A stretch of DNA of 64,000 nt. Source: Lodderomyces elongisporus (taxonomy: Eukaryota > Ascomycota > Pichiomycetes > Serinales > Debaryomycetaceae). The first letter of the stretch is position 1. The number at the start of each line of letters is the position of its first letter. This document shows, one piece after another, positions 53,720 through 63,221 of the stretch. The DNA lies in contig NC_083676.1 of assembly GCF_030384665.1 (NCBI RefSeq), positions 806,001-870,000 of the forward strand, given 5' to 3'. The notes beneath the pieces were generated by a model that saw only the letters and a program-made list of their open reading frames with translations, had not been told where the DNA came from and did not search any database. Both the position numbers and the translations under genes were made by a program.

Positions 53720-54448
53720 TTAGATAAGCGTTTTGTAACAATAGTCAAGTACATTCTATTTGAATATATAGGTAACTATTGATTTAATAAAGATATTCCA
53801 AGATTGTCCACGTGACAAAAGAAACATGGATATAAGATAAAGTGCATTAATTAGATTTTTATTAGTATTATTAAGTTGCAAAATATGATTGGCTGAAAAA
53901 AAAAGAAAAAGCCATCGGTAGCGCAGTACTGCAAATAGTGGCAGATATCGGCACTGACTCGGTGAATGTAATTTATTTTTACATTTCAAATGATCCGCCC
54001 ACCATTTGCTGTTAGCCGGATTTAACCGGGGCTACCATGTGTAGTTATTATTAGCACTAAATGCTAAAGAAGATTAAAAAAAAAAAAAGCAATTCAAAGA
54101 AGAAGCACAAATCACCGTACGATAAAATGTGTGCGCAGAATACAATGTAGTAATATATTTATGAAACAGCCTCTAACAGAATTTCAGTTAATTGTCACAA
54201 GAAGAAAGAAAAAAAAAAAATTTTATAGAAAAAAGGCAAGAAGAGAATAGTAGAGAGGAGAGGAGATAGCACAGTAAAAATAGCCAACTACGCCTCACGT
54301 ATTACTGTAACAGGAAATAAAATCCTATCATCCACTAAATCAGAAGAAAGAACAAAATTAGCTGAAAAGTGTTTCTCTCTCCACTATATATAAAATAATT
54401 TTCACAGAGATAGATTTTTATCCAAATTTTTTAACTATATACAAGTAA

Positions 54449-54480
<32 letters not shown>

Positions 54481-54890
54481 TTTTTATTTCATTATCAGTC
54501 CATCAACGACCTACAAAGTCAACAACACCAACTAAAGTACCACTTTTGCTACTACTGCCGCTGCCCTTGCTGTTGATATCCAACTACCAAATCCGCGGAT
54601 ATATACTTACTTGTCACAGACTCACACACACACACACACAGACTCACATACATAGAGACTGACGTATACAAACAGCATATTCCCCCATCTCCTCCGCTCC
54701 ATTTCCTGTCTCTTTTCTTTCCCACCTTTGCTTTACTCCATTGCATCTACTTGTTTATAGCCTGCCAATCTAGCATTTCAACTATAGTGATTACTATATT
54801 AACCACTATTACTACCAGCCCAAACACTTTTAATAGTTTTGAACTTTTTTTCTTTTCATCATAATACAGCCATATATTTTCCACCCCCAG
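53720..54890. other. YVC1-HEM3 intergenic region
   Basis: About 1.2 kb without a supported gene. Contains CACGTG at 53809-53814, an AT tract at about 54449-54474 and CA repeats at about 54627-54640. The right part is the HEM3 promoter and leader. Confidence 0.6.
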
Positions 54891-55934
54891 ATGCCTCATA
54901 ATACTATGCCCATTGAATCCGCTTCGTCAACCACCAGTTTACCCCATCTACAAATTGGTGGTAGGAAATCAAAACTCGCAGTTGTGCAGTCCCAACTAGT
55001 CCAACAAGCTATTCAGAAAATCTATCCAGACTTGCCTAGCTCGATACTTGCATTAAGCACCTTGGGCGACAAAGTGCAAACCCAACCCTTGTACACCTTT
55101 GGTGGGAAATCACTTTGGACCAAGGAGTTGGAGATCTTGTTGATGGACGGTATCGATGACGAGTTTCCGCGTTTAGATCTCATTGTACACTCATTAAAAG
55201 ACATGCCAACCAACTTGCCTGAAGAGTTTGAGTTGGGCTGTATTTTTCAAAGAGAAGATCCAAGAGATGCTATAGTTATGAAACAGGGCAGCCCATACAA
55301 GTACTTGAGAGACTTGCCTGCTGGATCCATTGTTGGAACTTCGTCCATTAGAAGATCTTCACAGTTGATTAAGAACTATCCTCATTTGAAGTTTGAGAGT
55401 GTTCGAGGTAATATCCAAACGAGATTAAACAAGTTGGATGATCCAAGCAACCCTTACTGTTGTCTCATATTGGCGAGCGCCGGCTTGATCAGGTTGGGCT
55501 TGGGCGGTAGAATTACCTCGTGTTTGGACGAGGTGTACTATGCCGTTGGCCAAGGTGCTTTGGGCATTGAAATTAGAAAAGATGACCACCAAGTGAAGGA
55601 AATATTAAAGAAAATCGAAGACCCCGTAGCAACTATATGTTGTCTTGCTGAACGATCGTTGATGAGATACCTTGAAGGTGGCTGTTCAGTTCCACTAGGT
55701 GTGCACTCAGAGTATAACGAATCTACCAAGAAATTAACATTGAAAGGAATAATAGTGAGTCCCGATGGAAGCAAATCCATTGAGGATGAAGTAACAAAAA
55801 CAATCGAGTCTAGAGAAGATTGCGAAGCAGTGGGTATTGATTTGGGTGACCGATTAAAAGCAAAAGGAGCTAAGGAGATCCTAGATAGCATTGATATGAC
55901 AAGAAACATCAATGCCAGACCAACAGAAGTATGA
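54891..55934 (+). CDS. HEM3: Porphobilinogen deaminase (hydroxymethylbilane synthase)
   Basis: 347 residues (yeast 327). Polymerises four porphobilinogens into hydroxymethylbilane in the cytosol, the third step of haem synthesis. The N-terminal IGGRKSKLAVVQS, the HSLKDMPTNLP block, the GTSSIRRSSQL segment and RGNIQTRLNKLD are all present. C265 in LEGGCSVPLG is the residue that carries the dipyrromethane cofactor. The start is the first ATG; a second Met at codon 6 is equally possible. The roughly 20-residue leader before the conserved domain is Ser/Thr-rich and not an obvious targeting sequence. Confidence 0.97.
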   Translation: MPHNTMPIESASSTTSLPHLQIGGRKSKLAVVQSQLVQQAIQKIYPDLPSSILALSTLGDKVQTQPLYTFGGKSLWTKELEILLMDGIDDEFPRLDLIVHSLKDMPTNLPEEFELGCIFQREDPRDAIVMKQGSPYKYLRDLPAGSIVGTSSIRRSSQLIKNYPHLKFESVRGNIQTRLNKLDDPSNPYCCLILASAGLIRLGLGGRITSCLDEVYYAVGQGALGIEIRKDDHQVKEILKKIEDPVATICCLAERSLMRYLEGGCSVPLGVHSEYNESTKKLTLKGIIVSPDGSKSIEDEVTKTIESREDCEAVGIDLGDRLKAKGAKEILDSIDMTRNINARPTEV

Positions 55935-56367
55935 GTGGAGATGACCAATGACTAAGATAATTTGACTTTGACCACAAAACCTCCCTTATAGACCCTTGCA
56001 AATATATTTATATATATCAATATAGTATCATCATTGTCATGACCATCGTCAGCATTATTTATAGTCATTGTGGACGCCACCAACATCACCATAATCATTA
56101 TTGTCATGACCGGTTTGTTTCTTCATTTTTGGGCCTTTCTTTGTTTGTTTTTTGTTTGCTTTTTGTTTGCTTTTTGTTTGTTTTGTTTTTTATTTTTAAT
56201 TTCTATATTTTTAATTTCTATTTTTAAAACTTTTTTCTTTTAATGCAGTTACGACTATTCACTTCACAAGGAAAAGAAAGAAAGAAAGAAAGAAAGAAAG
56301 AAGGAATGAAAAAAAAAGGTTTAATTATCTATTTACAATTTAATCTAAGTATATTTTTTCCATCCTC
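55935..56367. other. Convergent HEM3/MRX10 spacer
   Basis: About 430 bp, with TTTTTGTTTGC repeats (56140-56185), TATTTTTAATTTC repeats and a GAAA array (56276-56300). No gene. Confidence 0.6.
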
Positions 56368-57501
56368 CTATTTCTCATTTGTCATCTCCCCTTTCACTTT
56401 GCTTCCTTTTTCCGCTTTTTTTTCTTCATACTTCTCATAGAAATGGAAGATTTCAAACCCCACTTCCACCATTATCAATAATATAATGATCCATTCGAGC
56501 CTTGTTGATTTCTTCTCATTCAACACACCTAAGAACGCCCTTTGTTCTTCTGTTGCGTAATCCAATTTCCGATTCATTATTGATATTCGCGAGTTGATAT
56601 CCAAGATCTTGGATACTGAATTGTAAATCTTCTCCAAAAACGGTTCACTCCAATACAAGTCTGGCGTATCGATCAACTCCGAGTACAAGTTCAATTTTCC
56701 TCGAAGAAGAAACAATTTCCCCGTTATTTGTAGAAACTCGTGTTCCGATGTAGTCAACTTAGCTCCGTTGGCCAAAAGATTTGCATTTTGTTTTGTCATT
56801 TCCAAAAACTCATCCAACTGCTGCTCTAGGATCGATAATCTTGTCGATCGACTTAAACCAATGGCAAAAGCTGCCATATCCAACAACCGTTTCTCCTTTG
56901 AAGAGCCTTGAACAACCAAGATTTCACCGTGCAAATAACTGTTTCCATTATTTAGCGGGTGATCAGGAACCTCTTTCAACTCAATCCAGTCAATTTCCTC
57001 ACTCTCAATCTCTTCTGTGCGGCCCTCAATAGCATCTTGAATCGTTGGGAGATACGAGTTCAAAATCTCTTCCTCTGTCAAGTTCCATCCAACCAATGTA
57101 CCATTCGACAAAATCATCAAATTGCTCTTTGGTGTACTAATATTTATCACCTCTTCTGAAATTACAACGTGATGGTCTAGTGAAATGATTGCAGGGAGAA
57201 CTTTTTCGAAATTGATGGAGTCCCCCACAGTCACTGAAGTCACGATACTCAAATGCTTCTCCAACGACTTTGCATCAACATGTTCTTTATTTTCATTAAG
57301 CAAAGAGAGTATATAGCTGATAGACTCGTTCTGAAACTTTGGATCAGCTCGACGCAACTTTTGTGCCCCGATCTTCTTCTTGGGTAAATTCTTGCTGCCT
57401 CGTATTTTTGTTGTTATCGATGAGTTGGATCGGTGTAAAGTTATCAGTAAAGGCGTTCGTGCTCTTAATTGCTTGATTAGAAGATGCGTACGGATAAACA
57501 T
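56368..57501 (-). CDS. MRX10: RMD1/MRX10-type mitochondrial inner-membrane protein (DUF155)
   Basis: 377 residues. Belongs to the DUF155 family (yeast Rmd1, Rmd8 and Mrx10/YDR282C; human RMND1), linked to mitochondrial translation. The N-terminus is rich in Arg, Ser and Thr without acidic residues (about 1-45), as expected of a mitochondrial presequence. The central domain has LMILSNGTLVGWNLTEEE, the LDMAAFAIGLSRSTRLSILE helix and a long coiled region to about 325. One membrane segment near 335-357 (WIIILLIMVEVGFEIF) precedes a short charged tail, the usual DUF155 layout. The presequence points to the mitochondrial member (MRX10) rather than cytosolic RMD1. Confidence 0.85.
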   Translation of the reverse strand: MFIRTHLLIKQLRARTPLLITLHRSNSSITTKIRGSKNLPKKKIGAQKLRRADPKFQNESISYILSLLNENKEHVDAKSLEKHLSIVTSVTVGDSINFEKVLPAIISLDHHVVISEEVINISTPKSNLMILSNGTLVGWNLTEEEILNSYLPTIQDAIEGRTEEIESEEIDWIELKEVPDHPLNNGNSYLHGEILVVQGSSKEKRLLDMAAFAIGLSRSTRLSILEQQLDEFLEMTKQNANLLANGAKLTTSEHEFLQITGKLFLLRGKLNLYSELIDTPDLYWSEPFLEKIYNSVSKILDINSRISIMNRKLDYATEEQRAFLGVLNEKKSTRLEWIIILLIMVEVGFEIFHFYEKYEEKKAEKGSKVKGEMTNEK

Positions 57502-58342
57502 GGTATCTTAAAAAGTGTAGTTTGTGGAGAGTTTGTTATGTACATACATATATACATATATACATGTATTAATGTCTATGTCTATGTCTGTGTCTATGTC
57601 TGTGTCTATGTCTGTGTCTGTGTCTGTGTCTGTGTGTGTGTATTTCAGCACTTAGGTGTATGTAGGTTTTGGATCGGAAGCTTCCAGCGAAATCTTGTAT
57701 CTCAATACACTATTGGATCAGTTGAGGGTGATGGAAGCGGAGAGAAGGGAAGGGGGGAATGCAAACAAGGATCCGCGTCTTTTCCCTTCTTTTTTCCCCA
57801 ATGCCTTATTTCTTAACAGTAGAATGCTTACTAGAGTTTACGATTCTTAAAAGTTTCTATTCACATATTACTCACCACACCTTTCTTTGCGATCCCTTGT
57901 TTTTTCACCTATGCACAATTGAAATAAACCCAACTTTTGCATCTCAACCCCAGCCTTACTCTCTTTTCTTCCCTCCCCCCCCCCTCGCCTCTCTCTCTAT
58001 GTTTTTTTATCCATTTTGAGCACAATTCTCACTAAAAAGAGGTATGAAATATATATAATGTGCTGTTAAACCGTCACGTGACCAATTTTACGGCTCTCAG
58101 AGGTTTATTAACCATTTTTTTTAAACTCTTCTTTTTTTGTGTCTGTATGTCTCTTTGTCTGTATGTCTCTGTGACTGTGTATCTCTTTGTCTATGTGTAT
58201 TTTTAATATTAAAATCCTTGCATTCAAAAATTTTATAGCAATTTGCAGCCAAATTTCTGAAAAGTGAACAACGAGTGCCAACACGTAAAGACAAATTGGT
58301 TGTGGAAGTCATAAATCTAACTCCAAATTTTCCAGCCTTCAA
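57502..58342. promoter_or_regulatory. Divergent MRX10/unknown-gene intergenic region
   Basis: 841 bp between divergent starts. TGTCTA/TGTCTG hexanucleotide repeats near MRX10 (about 57565-57640), a run of 13 C near 57976 and the palindrome TCACGTGA at 58074-58081. A second TGTATGTCTC repeat lies near 58141-58195. Confidence 0.5.
58074..58081. promoter_or_regulatory. TCACGTGA palindrome (Cbf1-type E-box)
   Basis: Same 8-bp palindrome as upstream of VPS70. It lies 262 bp upstream of the unknown gene and about 570 bp from MRX10. Factor inferred from the motif only. Confidence 0.4.
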
Positions 58343-59158
58343 ATGCTAATTTTCGTCTTTTTATACTTTATTAGCAGTTTCATCTCTTATATACTGTGTA
58401 AAGTTTTCCCTCCTACTGTGCCAGTATATGGCCACCTACAGGATGATAGCAACGAAAACGTTAACAAACCATTCATTTTTTATACAGAATCACTACAGAG
58501 TTTGGAAAAAAATATAAACAAGTTCAAAACAAAATATAAAGAAAGTAATGACGTTCATAACGGTCACGCGATAGTCTACTTTACCAATAACAATCATTTT
58601 TTGATTTCGGAAGTCGATGCCGAACCCAAACGACAAGTACCTAAAATGCAAAATGAGAATACTCATACAAGTTTTGATTTGTTCTCACAAGGATTCCCTA
58701 AACACTGGGTAGAGTTTTACACCACCGACGTGAATCAAACCCTTGACAAAGCAGGATTCGTAGTACAAACATTGACTGTTGTTAATGATGAATCAGCAAA
58801 GGGAGAGATTGCATACTCAAGAGGCATAGCAAACAAGTTCACTTTAGAATACGATATAAGCACCACTTTATTCGAAGGTTTATTTGCTGTTGTTGGTGGC
58901 ACCCTGGGAGCAGCATTTACTCCAGAGATAACTTTTGCAAAGAGTGCTTCGACATACTATTCTTGTCCCGTAATTAGAGGTAGGACTGCTCAAATTAAAG
59001 TGTTCCCCACAACAACCACGCTTAAACCATTGAAGAGAAAAGTGCTTTGGAATGAAGCAAAGCGCAAGTTTATCCCAGATTTAGATTTCGAGAAAAGTGG
59101 AAAACTAGCTCTTATATTTTTAACAGGATTAGAAGACGTTGAATGTAGCTATATATGA
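58343..59158 (+). CDS. Unrecognised membrane or secreted protein
   Basis: 271 residues, function unknown to me. An N-terminal hydrophobic stretch (about residues 2-20, with Cys) could be a signal peptide or anchor. The rest is soluble-looking and normal in composition, with no microsatellite-coded runs. Residues about 120-235 form a compact, beta-rich region with a Gly/Ala-rich hydrophobic stretch (LFAVVGGTLGAAF), then YYSCPVIRGRTAQIKVFP. Two further cysteines lie near the ends of the domain (CPV, and ECSYI at the C-terminus). A real gene is likely given its length, ATG start, even composition and own upstream region. No enzyme motif is visible. Confidence 0.65.
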   Translation: MLIFVFLYFISSFISYILCKVFPPTVPVYGHLQDDSNENVNKPFIFYTESLQSLEKNINKFKTKYKESNDVHNGHAIVYFTNNNHFLISEVDAEPKRQVPKMQNENTHTSFDLFSQGFPKHWVEFYTTDVNQTLDKAGFVVQTLTVVNDESAKGEIAYSRGIANKFTLEYDISTTLFEGLFAVVGGTLGAAFTPEITFAKSASTYYSCPVIRGRTAQIKVFPTTTTLKPLKRKVLWNEAKRKFIPDLDFEKSGKLALIFLTGLEDVECSYI

Positions 59159-59441
59159 ATGTATCCTAAACAAATAAGTAAAATTTCGAAAAAGAAAAAC
59201 TGTCATCCGACCGTATTTCTAATCCTTCGTGCTAAATGTTTATTACTCCTCCAAATCTTTCGAATTTTTAAATCCATTCATTTATTTCTTCTCTTTTTTG
59301 TTCTTCTCTTTTCTTTACCTTCCTCCATTCAACAAATATTTAGCTAGCATACTAAATTCTTTAGCTTCAGCCTTCAGCTTTCAGCTCCAAAAAAAAAAAT
59401 AAAGAAGAGACAAGGCAAATCTACTGAATGTTGTCACTTTC
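59159..59441. other. Convergent spacer before YOP1
   Basis: 283 bp, T-rich then A-rich near YOP1, suiting 3' ends on both strands. No gene. Confidence 0.6.
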
Positions 59442-60254
59442 TTAGATGTGGACAGATGTGGAAACGCCTTCAGCGGTGTTTTGAACTCTGTCAGCAAAAT
59501 TCTCGTGGCTTCTGTCACCAAAATTGGTGTGACCGAAACCTGAACCCGAGCCTGAGCCTGAGCCAGAAATGGAGCTGGCACTTGAGCCAATATTGGATCC
59601 AATCTTGGAGTCAATTGGGCGAACGTATTGGTCAGAAACTGGTTTGATCACAGTCTTGTAGATGATTTCAGCACCTCCAGTATATGGAAGGCCAATGTAC
59701 AACAAGAAAATGGTCTTGAACAAGTAGTAGAATGGGATCCAGTACAAGATTGCTTTTGACCAGAATTCAATCACATTCAAGAATGCAAAAACAACCCAAT
59801 AAGTCAAGATTTGAGTATCGTCTTTCGAAGTTGCAGTTTGCAACGCCAAGATTGAATAGTAACCGGGAACAATAAAGCCGGCAATGTTTGACAACAATTG
59901 GCCAACACCACCAAAGTTTAAGAATATCATAAGGAAGTAGACACCAACAAAACCCAAGACCGCATATGATCTTGGAAAGCCGGTTTGTCTTTCAAACTGG
60001 GTCAAAATGGAAAGTCCACTAGTGTTCTAAAAAAAAATAATTGGAATTGCTTATGTTAGTAAACTATCGGAGCAGAGAGGGTGATGGATCTATTCAATCA
60101 CCAACATTTCTAATAAAGTCGTTGAATGTGGTTGAACTTGGTTGTTTATTCTAGCAAAATGTTTAGCGCACCATCACGATTATATAGCAAACTATTCACA
60201 TACCTTATCGATTTCACTCAAAATTCTTTTGACTTGAACTGGTAATCCTGACAT
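59442..60254 (-). CDS. YOP1: Yop1/REEP5 ER membrane-shaping protein, two exons
   Basis: Exon 1 is 60204-60254 (17 codons, MSGLPVQVKRILSEIDK) and exon 2 is 59442-60026. The spliced product is 211 residues (yeast 180). Yop1 wedges into the outer leaflet of ER tubules and binds reticulons and Sey1. Two hydrophobic hairpins lie near residues 38-80 and 95-140. The second carries the family core SKDDTQILTYWVVFAFLNVIE and FWSKAILYWIPFYY, then LPYTGGAEIIY. The C-terminal 45 residues are a Gly/Ser-rich extension, SGSGSGSGSGFG, not usual in the family. The 177-bp intron has consensus GTATGT, TACTAAC and TAG. Confidence 0.95.
60027..60203 (-). other. Intron in YOP1
   Basis: 177 bp. Donor GTATGT (60203 to 60198), branch point TACTAAC (60055-60061), poly-pyrimidine tract and acceptor TTTTAG at 60027. 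Phase 0 between Lys17 and Asn18. Confidence 0.95.
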
Positions 60255-60890
60255 TGTATTTGGTTAACAAATTCTACTGTATCTATTCTGAAAGGGGAGG
60301 AATATTAGGTATAACTTTTCTATTTGTTTTCTTGATTTCAATGACTTCTTAATCTTAAGATATGTTCAATTGCCACCAAGAATATAATAATAGTAATAAT
60401 GGAAAAATAGATAAGCAAGAGAAGAAAGAAGGATTCAAAGAATGAATAATTTTTTGAAATTTCACCACCAGTGTAATGTATTTTTTTTCCCTCACTTTCC
60501 CCCCCCCCCCCCCCCACCCCTTCGCTCTAGAGAATTTTATCCAGATAAATGAACATTGGCAAGTGTGGTTCGCAAAGAAAGGTATAGCAATTGAAATATA
60601 TTATATGCAGGATAACACTATCTTTTTATTTTTATTTTTATTTTTATTTATTTTTTTATTTTTCGGGTTTTTGCAAAGATTACATCATACACCAAAAAAA
60701 AGAAGAAAAAATTCATACTTTTTTCATTTTCATCATACATCTTGAATGATAACTTTGAAAGTTTTTGATTACAAGCTTCTTCGTGAGTACTCTTTGAAAT
60801 AGGAAAATTAGTAAATTTTCTTCTTTTCCAGCTTTATATATATATATATATATATTGTATACTTCACTACTTCACTACTTCACTACTTTA
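60255..60890. other. YOP1 upstream region and RRP14 3' flank
   Basis: 636 bp. A run of 17 C followed by ACCCC at about 60499-60520, TTTTTATTTTTA repeats, an AT tract at 60834-60856 and CTTCACTA repeats (60861-60890) abutting the RRP14 stop. No gene. Confidence 0.6.
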
Positions 60891-62422
60891 CTATTTTTTG
60901 GTTTTTGGCTTGGACTTGACACTTCCCTCGAATCCAGCTCTTTTTTTGCCCAGTGCCGCTTTCTTATTAACAACACCAGAGAACTTGCGCAATTTTGGTT
61001 GATTCTTTTTCTTGTGTCCTTTAAGACCTTTGCTCTCTTTACGTGCTTTCAAATTCTCTTCTCTTCTTTTAGCTCTGGCTGCAACTGTGTCCTTAACTAC
61101 TTGTTTTCTGTCTCTCCATTCAATTTCACTCTTTAGTTTCTTTTTCTCCTTTCTCTTTAATGCTTTCTTCAAAAGTTTCTCATCATCCTTGACCTTAATA
61201 CCTTCAGCCTGGTTAAGCACCCTTTGCCACTTATCCTTCTTATCCTGTTGTTCTCGCTCCTCTGGTGTCATTGACGCCAACTTTAATTTCTTCTTTTCCA
61301 ATTTTTTCAAATGGGCCTTGATGTCATTGTTGGCAGGTCCTTTTTGCTTCTTCTTATCAGCAGATCTTCGAAGATTGGTCAAGTCCGAGGTTACTTGTGA
61401 CCCATCTTGAAATGCAATGTTTCCAAACATTACAGAATGAGCATTAGCGCCATTTTTTTCGCCTTCTCCATCATCGTCGTCATTGATATCTGAAAAGTCC
61501 GAGTTGTCAGAATTATTCTCGTCATCCTCCATTTCTTCCAATTTACGTTTTTGTTGCTTGGACAATTCCACTTTCCTCTTTCGCTCTGCCAAAATTTGTT
61601 CTCTAGATTGTGGGGCGCCTTGTGTTTTTGTACCAACAGCCTTCCTTTTTTCTCGCAAGCTATTGATTTTCGATTCCAATCTTTCCCTCAACTCATTCAA
61701 TTTCTTCTGCTTTGCTTCTTGCTCCTCCGGTGTCAACAGTCGTGATTTGGATTTTCCAGCAGCGCCGGCAGCAGCATTATTTCGAAGCCCTTGTTTTGCG
61801 TAGCTCTCATTCGCAATTTCATTCCCGTCATCATCAAATATCATCTGCTCGTCGTTATTCATCAAATTTTCGTCATTATCATGATCATCATGATCATCTT
61901 CTTCAACGCTATCCTCTTCGACATCTACATCTCCAGACTCATTTTCTTCATCATCATCATTTTCTTCATTCCCAACATTCTCAACATCCTCTTCCTCTTC
62001 TTCTTTACTCTCTATTCTATGCAAAGATTTGCGTCGCTCATTTTGCCCACTTTGCCCATTGCTTTGTTGCTGGACACGCTTGGATCGATTTTCCATCACA
62101 TCTTTGGCACTGGCATGTGCATTATTAGTTTCATCAGCTGTACTCTTTGAATTCGGATTGAATTTTGCTCGCTTATTCTGGTTCTTCTCTTCCTTGGACT
62201 TTTTCTTTTGTTGCCACTGATCCTGTGTGGCATCATCATAAAAGTATTTGGCAGGTATCAAGGACAAAAGCCCATCGAAGGCTGTTGAATGTTCTTTTAG
62301 ACGTTCCTTAAAAAAAAAAACAAAAGGTATTTGTTAGTATTCTTGCACTCTTTGTCAATGTTAGCTATATTGAAAAAAAAATAAAGCTCAAAAGAACAAC
62401 ATACTTCTAAGGTATTACTCAT
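60891..62422 (-). CDS. RRP14: Rrp14/SURF6 ribosome biogenesis protein, two exons
   Basis: Exon 1 is 62405-62422 (six codons, MSNTLE) and exon 2 is 60891-62306. The spliced product is 477 residues (yeast 434). A nucleolar assembly factor for both subunits. The N-terminal RRP14 motif ERLKEHSTAFDGLLSLIPAKYFYD is restored only by splicing. The middle is a long Asp/Glu-rich acidic region (about 90-160). The SURF6 C-terminal domain (about 250-477) is strongly basic and coiled: EERKRKVELSKQQKRK, SVMFGNIAFQDG, then WQRVLNQAEGIKVKDDEKLLKKALKRKEKKK. A Lys-rich tail ends the protein. Divergent from VMA5, the same two genes that flank TEF4 in Saccharomyces cerevisiae. Confidence 0.95.
62307..62404 (-). 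other. Intron in RRP14
   Basis: 98 bp. Donor GTATGT (62404 to 62399), branch point TACTAAC (62333-62339), a T-rich tract and acceptor AAG at 62307. Phase 0 between Glu6 and Glu7. Confidence 0.95.
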
Positions 62423-63221
62423 TGCTACTGCTGTAATGACAAATCTGATTCAACAAGCGGTGTTCAAAGATATTCAAAGAATCTGTTTTCCTATCAGAAG
62501 AGTGTAGAAGCAGAAGCAAAAGCAGAAGCAGAAACAGAAGCATAAGCGATGCTCATTATCTAATTTTTTCTTTTTTCTTTTGTCTTACTCAAAAGAGATG
62601 CTTTCCTTTAATTTTAATTCTAATTTTAATTTTAATTCTAATTTTAATTTTAATTCTAATTTTAATTTTAATTTTTTTTTTTTTTTTTTTTTTATTTCGT
62701 TAATGTTCTTTTTCTTTTTTGCAACTTTGTTTATTAACTAGTGCTTGTCTCTGCAAAGAGCATAACTACCAAATTAAAACACTCAAGAGACGTAGTAACT
62801 ATAGCATTCGTAGTAGTGGATATGCAATTACGGAAGTAGATGATACGATGGAGTATAGACTCTTTATCGACTCAGTTCATGCATTGGACAAAGGAGGGTG
62901 TGATGAACCAGGCTTTATAGGTGAGGATCTAGCCAGCCTTATTAACAAGGGTCGTGCACTTTACATAATCGAATTGCGCGGTTTTCAAAATTACCAACGA
63001 AGTTTGAAGTCAGTGGAGATACGAAGATAGAGAGAGAAAAAAAAAGGGTAAAACAAAGAGAGAGAGTGAGAGTGAGAGAGAGGATATATGTGTGTGCATA
63101 CAAGTGTGAGTAAGTGAAATTGAGACATTCAGGATCACAACAACTATAGCAACGACAATTACTATTACAACCACAACCACAACAACCACAACCACAACCA
63201 CAACCACAACAATATATAAAC
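62423..63221. promoter_or_regulatory. Divergent RRP14/VMA5 intergenic region
   Basis: About 800 bp. GCAGAA repeats (62505-62545), TAATTTTAATTC repeats (62608-62670), a run of about 24 T, a small open frame (see below), GAGAGT repeats (63060-63085) and ACAACC repeats (63165-63210) just before the VMA5 start. Confidence 0.5.
62848..63030 (+). CDS. Small open frame of unknown status
   Basis: 60 codons from the first ATG, extending an open frame that starts near 62719 without an ATG. The translation (for example CDEPGFIGEDLASLINKGRALYIIE) is not low-complexity, unlike most intergenic frames in this window. It could be a small gene, a remnant of one, an exon whose first part is missed, or chance. 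No family recognised. Confidence 0.25.
   Translation: MEYRLFIDSVHALDKGGCDEPGFIGEDLASLINKGRALYIIELRGFQNYQRSLKSVEIRR

Noticed and set aside
25630..55934. HEM12 and HEM3 as a haem gene cluster
   Set aside because: They are 28 kb apart with many unrelated genes and a candidate centromere between them.
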